Positions 24,775 to 34,649 are shown, counted from the first letter of the stretch. The stretch: 64,000 bases of DNA from UBA11986 sp031402435 (GCA_031402435.1 JANNSJ010000006.1:4665-68664), one strand, 5' to 3'. Program-made: numbers and translations. The notes: generated by a model from the letters alone, not told the origin.

Positions 24775-26382
24775 TTGCTAGCAAATCCTCGTCGTCATCC
24801 ACTTCTCCTTCTGCTGCTTATTGCGGGAATCCTGCGCATCATCATTGCGTGGGCACCGCTGGGGTGGTTGCTGCGCTACACGCTTTCTGATGATACGTTT
24901 TACTATCTCACCATTGCCCGGAATGCAGCACATGGTTACGGGTTTACGTTCGACATGCTCGCCGAGACCAATGGCTTCCATCCACTTTGGATGATAGTTC
25001 TCTTGCCTGTATATTTCTTTGTTGAGGATCGAACGCTTGCAGTCCATGTTGTTCTTACGGTAAGCGCTTTCATTGATGTATGCTCAATCTATTTACTGCA
25101 TTCCTTGCTACGACGTTGTAATGTCAGTGACTTCTCGCACTGGACTGTTCTGTTCCTTTACGCCTTTGCTCCGATACTCCTTTCGTATGCCGGGCCGTTA
25201 AATGGTTTGGAGACGGGTCTCAATGTCTTGTGTATTCTCCTCTACCTTGCTCTCTACCAGAGGGCACTCATGCCGGAAAGAACACTCGGCACAAAGAATA
25301 TAATCACGTTTGGGTTCGTCTCAGGTCTCCTCTTTCTCGTTCGTACAGACAATGTGATTCTACTCGCAGTCACATATTGTTACATCGCATTCTCACGCAA
25401 GAACAGAATGATTCCATTATCTCAACTTGCGCTCTCCGGAGCAATTGCTGCAGTTGTTGCTGCACCATGGTTCATTTGGTCCTATCTGAACACTGGAGCG
25501 ATTGTTCAGGTCAGTGCACTCTCCCTTGGCTTTGCCATGAAGACATTTCTCCACACACAAGGCTGGGGCTTGACTGACTACATTGTCCAGTTCATTCGTA
25601 ATCTTGCAAACACGGCGGCCTTTTTTCCTGTATTTCTCTACGATACGAGAATCATCTCCTTCCCTTCGGGTGTGATTGTAGGAATGATGGTCTCACTCGT
25701 TGTTGCCGTTATTGGAGTAATCAAGCGAATGGACCTCAACGAGAGAATGCTTATATGGGCTCGCTTGAATTGGATAGCGGCACCAATTATGGCGGGAGGG
25801 CTTTTTGTCCTGATCCACACGTTGCGGGCCGTCTACATGCGAGGCTGGTACTATGCTTCATTGTTCCCGGTTTTATTTATTGTTTTGGCAGTGCTTCTCG
25901 ACCTGTGGTTGGCTGGAGGCAAGGCAACGCCGGGCAAGAGAAATCTGAAACCGAGATATGCTATCTTAGGAGGCATGCTGCTTGCATTTCTGATTTCCTC
26001 AGGAGCGCTGCTCAAGCTGCATTACGGTGAAATCGACAAATGGGAAATGGTGAAGGTCATGAACAGTACTCTGCCTCCAGCCTCCCGTGTTGGCTCGTGG
26101 AATGCAGGACTGTATGGTTACTTTTTTGAAAATGGAACGCTTGTCGGATTAGATGGCCTGGTGAACAACGAGGTATATGATCATATGCTTGATCGTACAG
26201 TCCAATTGTATTGTCGGGAGAAGGAAATCGAATACTTGGTTGATCCCGTGGGAAGTCTCAGATTCGCTCAGCCGTTTTGGATGCATGGCCGGGGAAGTGT
26301 CGTTGGTTTTTTTGTCCCCATCGACTCAGTGCTCGGACAGAAAGAAAACGACTGGATCGTGCTGGGGCGTTTGAATAACTAG
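24775..26382 (+). CDS. Polytopic membrane protein, probable GT-C-type glycosyltransferase
   Basis: 535 aa with about 10-12 hydrophobic segments. An acidic pair SDDTFYYLTIARN in the first periplasmic loop, followed by NGFHPLWM, matches GT-C enzymes (family 39/83-like) that use polyprenyl-phosphate sugars. The last ~100 residues form a soluble part (NAGLYGYFFENGTLVGLDGLVN). It starts at TTG five bases after the GT2 stop. The specific sugar is unknown. Confidence 0.78.
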   Translation: MLANPRRHPLLLLLLIAGILRIIIAWAPLGWLLRYTLSDDTFYYLTIARNAAHGYGFTFDMLAETNGFHPLWMIVLLPVYFFVEDRTLAVHVVLTVSAFIDVCSIYLLHSLLRRCNVSDFSHWTVLFLYAFAPILLSYAGPLNGLETGLNVLCILLYLALYQRALMPERTLGTKNIITFGFVSGLLFLVRTDNVILLAVTYCYIAFSRKNRMIPLSQLALSGAIAAVVAAPWFIWSYLNTGAIVQVSALSLGFAMKTFLHTQGWGLTDYIVQFIRNLANTAAFFPVFLYDTRIISFPSGVIVGMMVSLVVAVIGVIKRMDLNERMLIWARLNWIAAPIMAGGLFVLIHTLRAVYMRGWYYASLFPVLFIVLAVLLDLWLAGGKATPGKRNLKPRYAILGGMLLAFLISSGALLKLHYGEIDKWEMVKVMNSTLPPASRVGSWNAGLYGYFFENGTLVGLDGLVNNEVYDHMLDRTVQLYCREKEIEYLVDPVGSLRFAQPFWMHGRGSVVGFFVPIDSVLGQKENDWIVLGRLNN

Positions 26383-26419
26383 ATTATTGTTCTCTGATGA
26401 GATTGGATCCCCACTTATT

Positions 26420-27406
26420 ATGTCCAACCACTCGGATCTTCCTGTGCCAAAGCAGACACTAACAAAAGAATCACGTCTCACGGTCGTTGATGTTGGAGCA
26501 TCCGGGGGCATCCATCGAAGATGGAATGCCATTAGCCCCAGACCCGGTGCAATTCTGTTCGAGCCTGACCCCAGAGCCCGTGAGAAACTCATCGAAGAGT
26601 CAGATAACAGTATTATTCTCTCCACCGCACTTTCTGACCATCAAGGAATGATGGAATTCAATCTCTGTCACGCCCAACCGCTATCCTCTGTCTACAAACC
26701 CAATCTCCCCCTTCTCAAAAGATTTCTTGAGCCGCAATACCAGTCAGGCTTTGAGATTGTGAAATCGGTCAGCTTGCCATGTGATACGCTTGACCATCAA
26801 CTTAAGGAAAAAGAAATCACTGACGTCGATTTCGTCAAGGTCGACGTTGAAGGGCACGAGTTACCAATCTTACGTGGAGCTGTGCAAACATTGAAGCAAG
26901 CGATTGGACTGGAGATCGAAGTAGGATTCATGAGGGTCCGACATGACCAACCCCTGTTTGAAGAAGTTCATCGCGAAGTGAGCCAGGCTGGCTTCGAGCT
27001 GTTTGATCTTGAAAAGTCGTACTTCAGAAGAAGATCTCGCAATCGCTCATACGGCCCGGACAAGGGTCAAATGGTGTTCGGAAATGCTCTCTACTTCCGT
27101 TCACCGGATGAAGTCTGTGACAGATATGCAACAGACGAGAGTAAGTTGCTTCGCGCAACCATGGTCTATCAGGCGTATGGTTATCTCGACCTCATTGATT
27201 TCATGTACCAAACTGCAATCAGCAAAGCCCTTCTGTCTCCAGAGAACCTCATGATTCTTCAGCAGTTGATAAAGCGTGTGCCCCGACGCATTGTTCTACC
27301 TTACTTCAGAGGCAAGGGAAGAATCCATCGTTTGCTGACACGATCTGCCCGCCTCTTCGGCAGGGAAGGAATGAATTTTGTCGATGATGGGCTTGGCAAT
27401 TCATAA
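26420..27406 (+). CDS. FkbM family methyltransferase
   Basis: About 328 aa from ATG 26420; a TTG at 26387 would add 11 residues. The SAM-binding site VVDVGASGGIHRRW and the acidic LFEPDPRAREKL are followed by the FkbM hallmark VDFVKVDVEGHELPILRGA. FkbM enzymes O-methylate sugars or polyketides. As last gene of the run it probably caps or decorates the glycan. A short gene-free stretch with a new promoter follows. Confidence 0.9.
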   Translation: MSNHSDLPVPKQTLTKESRLTVVDVGASGGIHRRWNAISPRPGAILFEPDPRAREKLIEESDNSIILSTALSDHQGMMEFNLCHAQPLSSVYKPNLPLLKRFLEPQYQSGFEIVKSVSLPCDTLDHQLKEKEITDVDFVKVDVEGHELPILRGAVQTLKQAIGLEIEVGFMRVRHDQPLFEEVHREVSQAGFELFDLEKSYFRRRSRNRSYGPDKGQMVFGNALYFRSPDEVCDRYATDESKLLRATMVYQAYGYLDLIDFMYQTAISKALLSPENLMILQQLIKRVPRRIVLPYFRGKGRIHRLLTRSARLFGREGMNFVDDGLGNS

Positions 27407-27456
27407 AAGGAGCTCTTGCTGCTGCTTCACTTGGGAAAAGGATGCCTGCTCATGTG

Positions 27457-27485
27457 TTGCATTTAAGGTGAGGTTTGGATATATT
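27457..27485 (+). promoter_or_regulatory. Promoter of the nucleoside salvage operon
   Basis: TTGCAT (27457-27462), 17 bases, TATATT (27480-27485). Start expected near 27492, leaving a leader of about 17 bases without a Shine-Dalgarno sequence. The same -35 and -10 hexamers occur upstream of bshC. Confidence 0.6.
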
Positions 27486-27508
27486 TTTCAACATTTTTAC
27501 AACAATCG

Positions 27509-27910
27509 ATGAATCACAAATCGCTTTCCAGGCGAGCACTCGCTGCCAGAAAATTTTCCTACTCCCCCTATTCTCGTTTCCGTGTTGGTGCTGCAGTGTT
27601 AACCTCCACTGGAAAAGTGTTCACCGGGTGCAATGTCGAGAATAGTTCGTACGGTCTCACTATTTGTGCAGAACGAACGGCACTGTTCAAGGCTGTCTCA
27701 GAGGGATACAAGAAATTCAAGGCCATTGCAGTTGCGTCGGATGAGGAAGGCTTCACGCCTCCTTGCGGAGCATGCCGCCAGGTGATTATGGATCTTGCCG
27801 GAAATATTGAGGTCATCCTCACAACAAAGAGCGGGCAAACCAAAGTGATGAAAATGAATGACCTCCTTCCCCATGCGTTCACCAAGAAGAATCTCGACTC
27901 CCTGAAATAA
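27509..27910 (+). CDS. cdd: Cytidine deaminase
   Basis: 133 aa, the small tetrameric form. Zinc site: GLTICAERTALF (Cys and catalytic Glu) and PPCGACRQVI (two Cys). Also SPYSRFRVGAAV and GCNVENSSYG. It converts (deoxy)cytidine to (deoxy)uridine in the cytoplasm. It leads an operon of salvage and uptake genes; tdk follows after 3 bases. Confidence 0.96.
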   Translation: MNHKSLSRRALAARKFSYSPYSRFRVGAAVLTSTGKVFTGCNVENSSYGLTICAERTALFKAVSEGYKKFKAIAVASDEEGFTPPCGACRQVIMDLAGNIEVILTTKSGQTKVMKMNDLLPHAFTKKNLDSLK

Positions 27911-27913
27911 CCC

Positions 27914-28489
27914 ATGACCGCCCCTACCATTCATGATTCACCAAAAAACATTGGCTGGATAGAAGTTATTGCGGGCTGTATGTTTAGCGGGAAGACGGAA
28001 GAGTTGATCCGCCGAATCCGCAGGGCGCAAATTGCCAAGCAAAAGGTTGCCATTTTCAAACCTAAAATTGACAATCGCTACAGCTCGGATCATATTGTCT
28101 CCCACAGCGAATCCCGGCTCCTTTCGACAGTTGTTGAACGCTCAGCGGAAATCCTGGAGCTGGCAAAGGATGCCCAGGTCGTTGGCATTGATGAAGCTCA
28201 GTTCTTTGATATGGGAATTGTCGATGTTGCAGAGCGGCTTGCTAATGATGGAAAGAGGGTTGTGATTGCCGGCCTGGATCAAGACTATCGTGGAAAACCT
28301 TTCGAGCCAATACCTCAACTCCTTGCTATTGCAGAATATATCACAAAAACTCTCGCGATCTGCGTTGTGTGTGGTAACCCGGCTGATCGCACACAACGTA
28401 CAACAGTTTCCAGCGAGCGTGTGTTAGTTGGTGCCAAAGATTCGTACGAAGCGCGATGCAGGCGTTGCTTTGACCCACCCATTCAATAA
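27914..28489 (+). CDS. tdk: Thymidine kinase, type II
   Basis: 191 aa. P-loop GCMFSGKTEELIRRI, lasso-region arginines, the Walker B-like VVGIDEAQFFD, and the structural zinc site CVVCGNPADRT with RCRRC near the end. It phosphorylates thymidine and deoxyuridine with ATP, using the product of Cdd and the nucleosides brought in by the next gene. Confidence 0.96.
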   Translation: MTAPTIHDSPKNIGWIEVIAGCMFSGKTEELIRRIRRAQIAKQKVAIFKPKIDNRYSSDHIVSHSESRLLSTVVERSAEILELAKDAQVVGIDEAQFFDMGIVDVAERLANDGKRVVIAGLDQDYRGKPFEPIPQLLAIAEYITKTLAICVVCGNPADRTQRTTVSSERVLVGAKDSYEARCRRCFDPPIQ

Positions 28490-28510
28490 CCCATTAGAGG
28501 TCCACGCCGA

Positions 28511-29827
28511 ATGATCTCAATCCTCAACGGACTGCTCGGCCTTGCGGTCGTCACCAGTCTGGCCTACCTTTTCTCAATCAATAAAAAGCGAATTGACTGG
28601 AGGCTCGTTCTTGTCGGAATCCTGCTTCAGTTTGGCTTTGCCTTTCTCGTACTCAAAACAGAAATTGGAAGAAACATTTTCGATTTCATCAGCAAGCTGT
28701 TTGTCAAACTCTTCAGCTTCGCAAGCGATGGAGCCCAGTTTGTGTTTGGGTCTCTGGCTATATCACCCGGAACTTCCGGAAGTCTAGGATTCATCTTTGC
28801 ATTCCAGATCCTGCCCACAATTATCTTCTTTGCCTCATTTATGGCAATCTGTTATCACCTTGGCGTAATGCAGCGTATCGTTCAGGGTATTGCCTGGGTT
28901 ATGCTGCGACTCATGAGGACAAGCGGAGCAGAATCGCTGAGTGTCGCTGCCAATACATTCATCGGGCAGACAGAGGCGCCGCTCGTCATTCGCCCCTACC
29001 TCGCATCACTAACGCAATCCGAGTTGCTCACGATTATGGTCAGCGGGATGGCACACATTGCAGGAGGTGTACTCGCCGCGTATATGCAAATGCTCGGGGT
29101 TGCCTACGCAAAGTCACAGGGCATTTCGGTTGACGCTTCACAGGTCTATTTTACAGGCCACCTACTTGCTGCAAGCATTATGGCCGCACCGGCAACAATG
29201 GTTGTTGCAAAGATGCTGTATCCCGAAGTTGGGGAACCGGTGACAATGGGAACCGTGAAGATGAAAGTTGAGAAAACCCATTCCAACGTTATCGAGGCCG
29301 CAGCATCTGGAGCCGGAGATGGTCTACGTCTTGCTCTTAACGTTGCAAGCATGCTCCTTGCCTTTATTGCACTCATCGCACTTGTCAACGCACTGTTGGG
29401 CGGACTTGGAGACATTACTGGGTTGAACAGCATGTGCGTGGCCCAATTCGGAAAACCCCTGTCTTTGGAATTGCTCTTCGGCATGATATTTCAGTTTGTC
29501 GCTGTTGCAATTGGCGTTCCTTGGGCTGATGCGTTGAATGTGGGAAGTCTCATGGGCATCAAGCTGGTTGTAAATGAGTTTGTGGCCTATTTGAGAATGT
29601 CGGATTTGGTCGCCGCAGGTCAGCTCTCGCCAAAGGCGATTGTCATTGCGACGTATGCCTTGTGTGGCTTTGCGAACTTCTCTTCGATCGCAATTCAGAT
29701 CGGGGGCATGGGCCCTCTTGCTGAGAGCAGGCGAAGCGACATCGCCAGGTTTGGACTCAAGGCCGTTTTGGGCGGAACCATTGCCACATGGATGACGGCG
29801 TCCATTGCCGGACTTCTGACAAATTAA
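28511..29827 (+). CDS. nupC: Concentrative nucleoside transporter, NupC family
   Basis: 438 aa with about 8-10 membrane helices. Family blocks: SLGFIFAFQILPTIIFFAS, VAANTFIGQTEAPLVIRPY, the conserved MVSGMAHIAGGVLAAYM, and CGFANFSSIAIQIGG. It imports nucleosides with sodium or protons across the inner membrane. It sits between the salvage enzymes, which supports this role. Confidence 0.94.
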   Translation: MISILNGLLGLAVVTSLAYLFSINKKRIDWRLVLVGILLQFGFAFLVLKTEIGRNIFDFISKLFVKLFSFASDGAQFVFGSLAISPGTSGSLGFIFAFQILPTIIFFASFMAICYHLGVMQRIVQGIAWVMLRLMRTSGAESLSVAANTFIGQTEAPLVIRPYLASLTQSELLTIMVSGMAHIAGGVLAAYMQMLGVAYAKSQGISVDASQVYFTGHLLAASIMAAPATMVVAKMLYPEVGEPVTMGTVKMKVEKTHSNVIEAAASGAGDGLRLALNVASMLLAFIALIALVNALLGGLGDITGLNSMCVAQFGKPLSLELLFGMIFQFVAVAIGVPWADALNVGSLMGIKLVVNEFVAYLRMSDLVAAGQLSPKAIVIATYALCGFANFSSIAIQIGGMGPLAESRRSDIARFGLKAVLGGTIATWMTASIAGLLTN

Positions 29828-29846
29828 ATCAACGAGAGTGAGACCC

Positions 29847-31442
29847 ATGAGCAACACTGACAAGAAATACAAATGGTTCGTGTTAGGAGATCTCAATGGC
29901 TTTTTCGGGTTGATGTTCGATAATATCACGGTGCTTTCGTTCCTTGCCGGGATACTCATCTTCGTATTCAAATTTCCAGCAGACATCATCTATACGAGAA
30001 TGTTCCCAGGAACAGCGTTCGGCGTGTTGTTTGGCGACCTCGTGTATACATGGATGGCGTTCCGGCTGGCTCGCAAAACAGGACGCAACGTCACAGCGAT
30101 GCCGTTGGGTCTGGATACCCCTTCCACAATAGGCATTGCCCTCGTCATTCTTGGTCCGGCGTTTCTCAGCTTCAAAGCGTCAGGGATGCCTGAACGTGAA
30201 GCTGCAATGATGACATGGTATGTAGGTATGGCATCAATGGTTATGATTGGAATCCTGAAGGTTGTTTTCTCATTTCTTGGTCGATGGATTCAAAAGGCAG
30301 TACCACAAGCAGGTCTTCTTGGTTCTCTCGCCGGTATCGGCCTTGCGCTCATCGGGTTCTTGCCGCTCGTTGACATTTTTGGGATGCCACTTGTAGGCCT
30401 GATCGCTCTGGGTTTGGTCTTCTACACACTTATTGCCGGGATAAAGCTCCCGGGAAATATTCCCGGAGTATTTGCATCGGTCTTTCTTGGAACCATTGTA
30501 TACTACTTGCTTGGACCAAGTGGCTTGATCGGAGGAACGTATGCTGGACTTCCTCCGATGGAATTGCATTTCGGTCTGCCAGTGCCATCGCTGGGCTTCC
30601 TCAACGGCATTGTACCAGCATTGCAGTACCTTCCAATAGCAATCCCGTTCGGTATTCTGACAGTCGTGGGCGGGATTAATGTTACCGAGAGCACAAGGGT
30701 GGCAGGGGATGACTATAACACGAGAGATATTCTCCTTACCGAAGCCGTGGCAACACTTGTTGCCGGTGTTTGTGGAGGCGTTGCTCAATCGACCCCTTAC
30801 ATTGGTCAACCTGCCTACAAGCGTATGGGTTCAAGAGCAGGATATACCCTGCTGACAGGAATATTCATCGGGCTAGGCGGAATATTCGGATATGTCTCAT
30901 TCATTGTTGAGTTGATTCCTCGTGCAGTTCTTGCTCCGATACTTATCTTTGTAGCGATGGACATTATCACTCAATCTTTCCTGGCCACTCCACCACGACA
31001 TGCCTGGGCTGTGGCATTTGCGTTCTTTCCCACGGTTGCACGACTGCTTTCCATTAAACTCGGCAACCCGGAGTTTGTGCCGATAGAGAATTTTCAGAAA
31101 CTCATGAATGCAGGCGGCAAGGCGTTACCTGAACTTCTGGTAACAGTTGCTCTTGGAAACGGTTTCATCGTGACGGCAATGCTCTGGGGCGGATTCCTTG
31201 CTGAACTCATCGATCGGCATCTTAAAAAGTCTGCCGTATATCTTGTTATCCTGGCTGGACTTGCTTTTTTTGGCGTCATCCATTCATCCTCTCCCGATGG
31301 AGTAATGTACATTCCCTGGCATCTCACCGGCTTCGCACAACAGATTCCGTATCAATTCGCTTTGGCATACATTGTTTTGGCTGCTCTCCTCCTCTTCCTT
31401 TCCAGAACGGCGCGGAGTCGCGAACCAATGACAAACCATTAA
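29847..31442 (+). CDS. Xanthine/uracil permease family transporter (NCS2/AzgA-like)
   Basis: 531 aa with about 12-14 membrane segments. It begins with cytoplasmic MSNTDKKYKWFVLGDLNGF and includes FGVLFGDLVYTW, VTAMPLGLDTPSTIG, and the NCS2-like GGINVTESTRVAGDDYNT and SPYIG-like STPYIGQPAYKRMGSRAGYT. It likely imports a purine or other nucleobase; substrate unassigned. A GTG three codons earlier is an alternative start. PNP follows after 4 bases. Confidence 0.85.
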   Translation: MSNTDKKYKWFVLGDLNGFFGLMFDNITVLSFLAGILIFVFKFPADIIYTRMFPGTAFGVLFGDLVYTWMAFRLARKTGRNVTAMPLGLDTPSTIGIALVILGPAFLSFKASGMPEREAAMMTWYVGMASMVMIGILKVVFSFLGRWIQKAVPQAGLLGSLAGIGLALIGFLPLVDIFGMPLVGLIALGLVFYTLIAGIKLPGNIPGVFASVFLGTIVYYLLGPSGLIGGTYAGLPPMELHFGLPVPSLGFLNGIVPALQYLPIAIPFGILTVVGGINVTESTRVAGDDYNTRDILLTEAVATLVAGVCGGVAQSTPYIGQPAYKRMGSRAGYTLLTGIFIGLGGIFGYVSFIVELIPRAVLAPILIFVAMDIITQSFLATPPRHAWAVAFAFFPTVARLLSIKLGNPEFVPIENFQKLMNAGGKALPELLVTVALGNGFIVTAMLWGGFLAELIDRHLKKSAVYLVILAGLAFFGVIHSSSPDGVMYIPWHLTGFAQQIPYQFALAYIVLAALLLFLSRTARSREPMTNH

Positions 31443-31446
31443 GCAA

Positions 31447-32262
31447 ATGAATGCTCCCATGAATACAGAAACACTGATTGGAGAGTCTGTCGCCTATATT
31501 CGGGAGCACACGGCAAGTCTTCCGAGCATTGGCATAGTACTGGGATCGGGTCTCGGAGACTTCGTGGATGGACTCACCAACAAGACTGCGATCAACACTG
31601 CTGATATACCCCACTATCCACGATCGACTGTTGAAGGGCATAAGGGGAAGCTAGTATTTGGATCGATGGGCACCAGGAAAGACGTTCTCGCATTCCAGGG
31701 ACGTGTCCATTTCTACGAATCCAACTCTGTCGAAACTGTACTTTATCCCATTCGAGTTGCTCACCGGCTTGGTGTAAAGACCCTGCTGGTTACGAATGCA
31801 GCTGGCGGTGTCAATCGTGGTATGCGTCCAGGTGATCTCATGGTGATCACCAATCAAATCAACCTTACAGGAATTCAACTAACATATCCATTGGGTTACG
31901 AGGCAGGCCATAAACCACTTTACAATAGAAGATTAATCGAGATCACCTCCGATATTGCAGAAGCAAATGGGTTGGCGATACGGAAGGGTGTCTACGCTGG
32001 CCTGAAGGGTCCGTCATACGAAACAGCTTCCGAAGTTGAGATGGTTCATCGGATTGGCGGCGATGCTGTCGGGATGTCCACTGTGCTTGAAGTTTCCCTA
32101 GCCTCTCAACTGGGAATGGAGATTCTGGGAATCTCTTGTATCACCAACCTCGGCACAGGCATTGGCAAAGAGAAGCTGAGTCACACAGAGGTAACGGAAG
32201 TCGGGAATCGTGTGAAGACAGGTTTTGCGCTGCTACTGTCGAGGATCATTGATGCACTATGA
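31447..32262 (+). CDS. punA: Purine nucleoside phosphorylase
   Basis: 271 aa, the trimeric type. Phosphate site IGIVLGSGLGDF, FQGRVHFYES, VTNAAGGVNRGM, GLKGPSYETASEVEM with the base-binding Glu, GMSTVLEVSLA and ISCITNLGTGI. It splits inosine and guanosine with phosphate, releasing bases for phosphoribosyltransferases. It closes the salvage operon. An internal ATG at 31459 is another possible start. Confidence 0.95.
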   Translation: MNAPMNTETLIGESVAYIREHTASLPSIGIVLGSGLGDFVDGLTNKTAINTADIPHYPRSTVEGHKGKLVFGSMGTRKDVLAFQGRVHFYESNSVETVLYPIRVAHRLGVKTLLVTNAAGGVNRGMRPGDLMVITNQINLTGIQLTYPLGYEAGHKPLYNRRLIEITSDIAEANGLAIRKGVYAGLKGPSYETASEVEMVHRIGGDAVGMSTVLEVSLASQLGMEILGISCITNLGTGIGKEKLSHTEVTEVGNRVKTGFALLLSRIIDAL

Positions 32263-32289
32263 AATCTGTAAGTGCTCCCATTCTCGCGG

Positions 32290-32715
32290 CTATACTGCGG
32301 GGAAGAGTTGATATAGCATGATATAGATGATTACGCCTGTCACCGAGACATAAAGCCATATCGGGAATGTCCAGCGGGCGATAACCCTATGCCGATCAAA
32401 GCGTTCTCTAAGGGCTCGGACGAGAGTAACAATCGCTAACGGAGGAACCGAAGCTGCAAGAATCGTGTGCGAAATCAGTATTGAAAAGTAGACTACCCTC
32501 ACCCACCCCTCGCCTGTAAACTTCACTGAACCAACGTTGTAATGGTATACCAGGTAAGAAATCAGGAACACACTTGATGTGGTTAATGCTGCAATCATGA
32601 AGCGTTTATGAAGCGACCTTCTCCCTGTTCGGATGAAGCGATAGCCAATGAGAAGGAATATCGTGCTTGTGGCATTGAGGCAGGCATTGAGAAGAGGAAG
32701 GTCACTGATTCCCAT
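32290..32715 (-). CDS. DUF420 membrane protein linked to cytochrome oxidase assembly
   Basis: 141 aa with four membrane helices. It shows the DUF420 pattern: LNATSTIFLLIGYRFIRTGR, LHKRFMIAALTTSSVFLISYL with a conserved His, and ILISHTILAASVPPLAIVTL, with HRVIARWTFPIWLYVSVTG. In Bacillus a DUF420 protein (CtaM) is needed for aa3 oxidase. It is the last gene of the respiratory operon, next to haem O synthase, in keeping with that role. Confidence 0.88.
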   Translation of the reverse strand: MGISDLPLLNACLNATSTIFLLIGYRFIRTGRRSLHKRFMIAALTTSSVFLISYLVYHYNVGSVKFTGEGWVRVVYFSILISHTILAASVPPLAIVTLVRALRERFDRHRVIARWTFPIWLYVSVTGVIIYIMLYQLFPAV

Positions 32716-32721
32716 CTATGG

Positions 32722-33618
32722 CTATAGCTTGTCAACAATCATGATCAGCAACAGAACGGGAAGGTAGATAAGTGAGGCAAAGAACACTCGCCGCGCCGCC
32801 TCATTTGATCGGGTAAACCAAAGTGATATTTCGATTGCGATAAAGCCAAAGCTAAGCAACACGGCTGCAACCATATAGAGGGTTCCAGAGAAACCTAAAA
32901 CAACCGGTATTATTGAAGCAATGAGAAGCAAAACGCTGTACACGATGATATGGATGCTGGTTGCAACGCCGGAGGTGTCCAATACGGTAAGCATCTTGTA
33001 GCCGGCCATTGCATAGTCCTTCCTGTACAACCACGCGAGCGAGAAGAAGTGTGGCATTTGCCAAAAGAATAGGATGGCAAACAGGGTCCACGCTTCATGT
33101 GTAATCTCATTTCTTACAGCAGCGCATCCGATAACGGGGGGCAATGCGCCGGGGATGCCACCAACAACAGTTGACCAGGGGGTGATACGTTTCAATGGCG
33201 TGTAGAGAAAGAGATATGTCACGAGGGTGACAACAGCAAGAAATGCGGCAAGCACATTCGTGAAGAGAACCAAGTCAACAATGCCAAGAAGTGATGTCGC
33301 CACTCCAAAGACCAGAGCCTCAATCGGAGCCAAGCGGCCTGATGGGAGCGGCCGGTGCTCGGTTCTCCGCATCATTCCATCGTATTCACGCTCAATGAGC
33401 TGGTTGAGTGCCCCAGCCCCGGCCCCGACAAGTCCAGTCCCGACTATGACATGGAACAGAATTCCCATAGGGATTGCTGCGGGCGATGCAAGAAAAACAC
33501 CGGCTACGGCAGTAACAACCGACAAAAACGTCAACTCCGGCTTTGTGAGTGTGATGTAGTCGGCAATGCGGGACCTCTCAATCGCGATCGTACCCTGTGG
33601 CTCAAATTCAGATATCAT
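32722..33618 (-). CDS. ctaB: Protohaem IX farnesyltransferase (haem O synthase)
   Basis: 298 aa UbiA-type membrane enzyme with about nine helices. It has ITLTKPELTFLSVVTAVAGV, the first Asp-rich motif in NQLIEREYDGMMRRTEHRPL, PLKRITPWSTVVGGIPGALPP and LFFWQMPHFFSLAWLYRKDY. It attaches a farnesyl chain to haem b, the first step to haem A for the oxidase encoded upstream. It overlaps ctaA by 4 bases. Confidence 0.96.
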   Translation of the reverse strand: MISEFEPQGTIAIERSRIADYITLTKPELTFLSVVTAVAGVFLASPAAIPMGILFHVIVGTGLVGAGAGALNQLIEREYDGMMRRTEHRPLPSGRLAPIEALVFGVATSLLGIVDLVLFTNVLAAFLAVVTLVTYLFLYTPLKRITPWSTVVGGIPGALPPVIGCAAVRNEITHEAWTLFAILFFWQMPHFFSLAWLYRKDYAMAGYKMLTVLDTSGVATSIHIIVYSVLLLIASIIPVVLGFSGTLYMVAAVLLSFGFIAIEISLWFTRSNEAARRVFFASLIYLPVLLLIMIVDKL

Positions 33619-34646
33619 GGACGACTCGTCTGTGGCACAAATGTCGTGCTCATTGATGATGCTGGAAGCTTGTAGAGTTGAAATGATCTGACGCAGATGA
33701 TAACACTGATGCCCAGCAATAGCGCGCCGGTCGCAACGTGAGCTGTCGCCACTTCAACCCCCTTTCCACTCCAGACGGTCAGGGCGCCGAGGAAAATCTG
33801 GACAACCAACAATACAAGCAACACCAGTGAAGGCTCCCGCAACTTTGATTCGACATGCGTGGTAAGAATGTGTGAAACATTCATCAGGGCAACTGCAGAT
33901 ACAAGGAACGCTCCGACCCTGTGTGCATAATGAATCCAGATCTGGCTCATGGTAACCGGTGCTAAATCCCATCCGAGCCGGTAGTCATTGATCGAAGATA
34001 ATGTACTCGAATCTGTTGGAGGCAACAGATGGCCATACACCATGGGGAAATCAGGAATAGCAAGCCCTGATTTTGTGTGCCGCACGAGAGCCCCAAGAAT
34101 CAGCTGGAGGAAAATCGCGCCGCTCATCAACAATGCAAGATTCCGTGTCCTCTTTGCTGGCGGAAATTCCACCGCGTTGTGAGATCTCCAAAATGGGGAA
34201 GTGACGAGAGCAAGCACGATTGTCAGGCTAAAAAATGACTGCGCGAGTGTGGCGTGCGAAACTGATATCCAGGTTGGAAGAAGGAATAGGACGGTCATTC
34301 CCCCCAATATCCCCTGTGTGATTACGGCAAGCAACGCAATCAGTCCAAGCATCCGTACCCATTTACGGTCTTCTACCCGCCATAGCCAAATAGCAAGAAT
34401 CGTGGTGAGAAACCCGACAAATGTTGCAACCATTCTATGCCCGTGTTCATAGAATATCCCCCCCACCATCGGTGGCATAACCTGCCCGTACGATAAAGGC
34501 CAATCCGGGACTGCGAGTCCGGAATCCGTGCTTGTGACCAAGCCTCCCGCGATCACAAGGCAAAATGTTGCCACCGAAGTGAAAATTGCAAACCGATGCA
34601 GCCATATTCTTGACTCCGCACTACTCATCGTTTGCTTGGGCTCCAC
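33615..34646 (-). CDS. ctaA: Haem A synthase, CtaA/Cox15
   Basis: 343 aa with eight membrane helices in two similar halves, each with a histidine pair: EHGHRMVATFVG and SHATLAQSFF in the first, HYAHRVGAFLVS and VATAHVATGALLL in the second. GGLVTSTDSGLAVPDWPL and GALVRHTKSGLAIPDFPM show the internal repeat. It oxidises haem O to haem A. Confidence 0.95.
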   Translation of the reverse strand: MEPKQTMSSAESRIWLHRFAIFTSVATFCLVIAGGLVTSTDSGLAVPDWPLSYGQVMPPMVGGIFYEHGHRMVATFVGFLTTILAIWLWRVEDRKWVRMLGLIALLAVITQGILGGMTVLFLLPTWISVSHATLAQSFFSLTIVLALVTSPFWRSHNAVEFPPAKRTRNLALLMSGAIFLQLILGALVRHTKSGLAIPDFPMVYGHLLPPTDSSTLSSINDYRLGWDLAPVTMSQIWIHYAHRVGAFLVSAVALMNVSHILTTHVESKLREPSLVLLVLLVVQIFLGALTVWSGKGVEVATAHVATGALLLGISVIICVRSFQLYKLPASSMSTTFVPQTSRP

Positions 34647-34649
34647 ATT

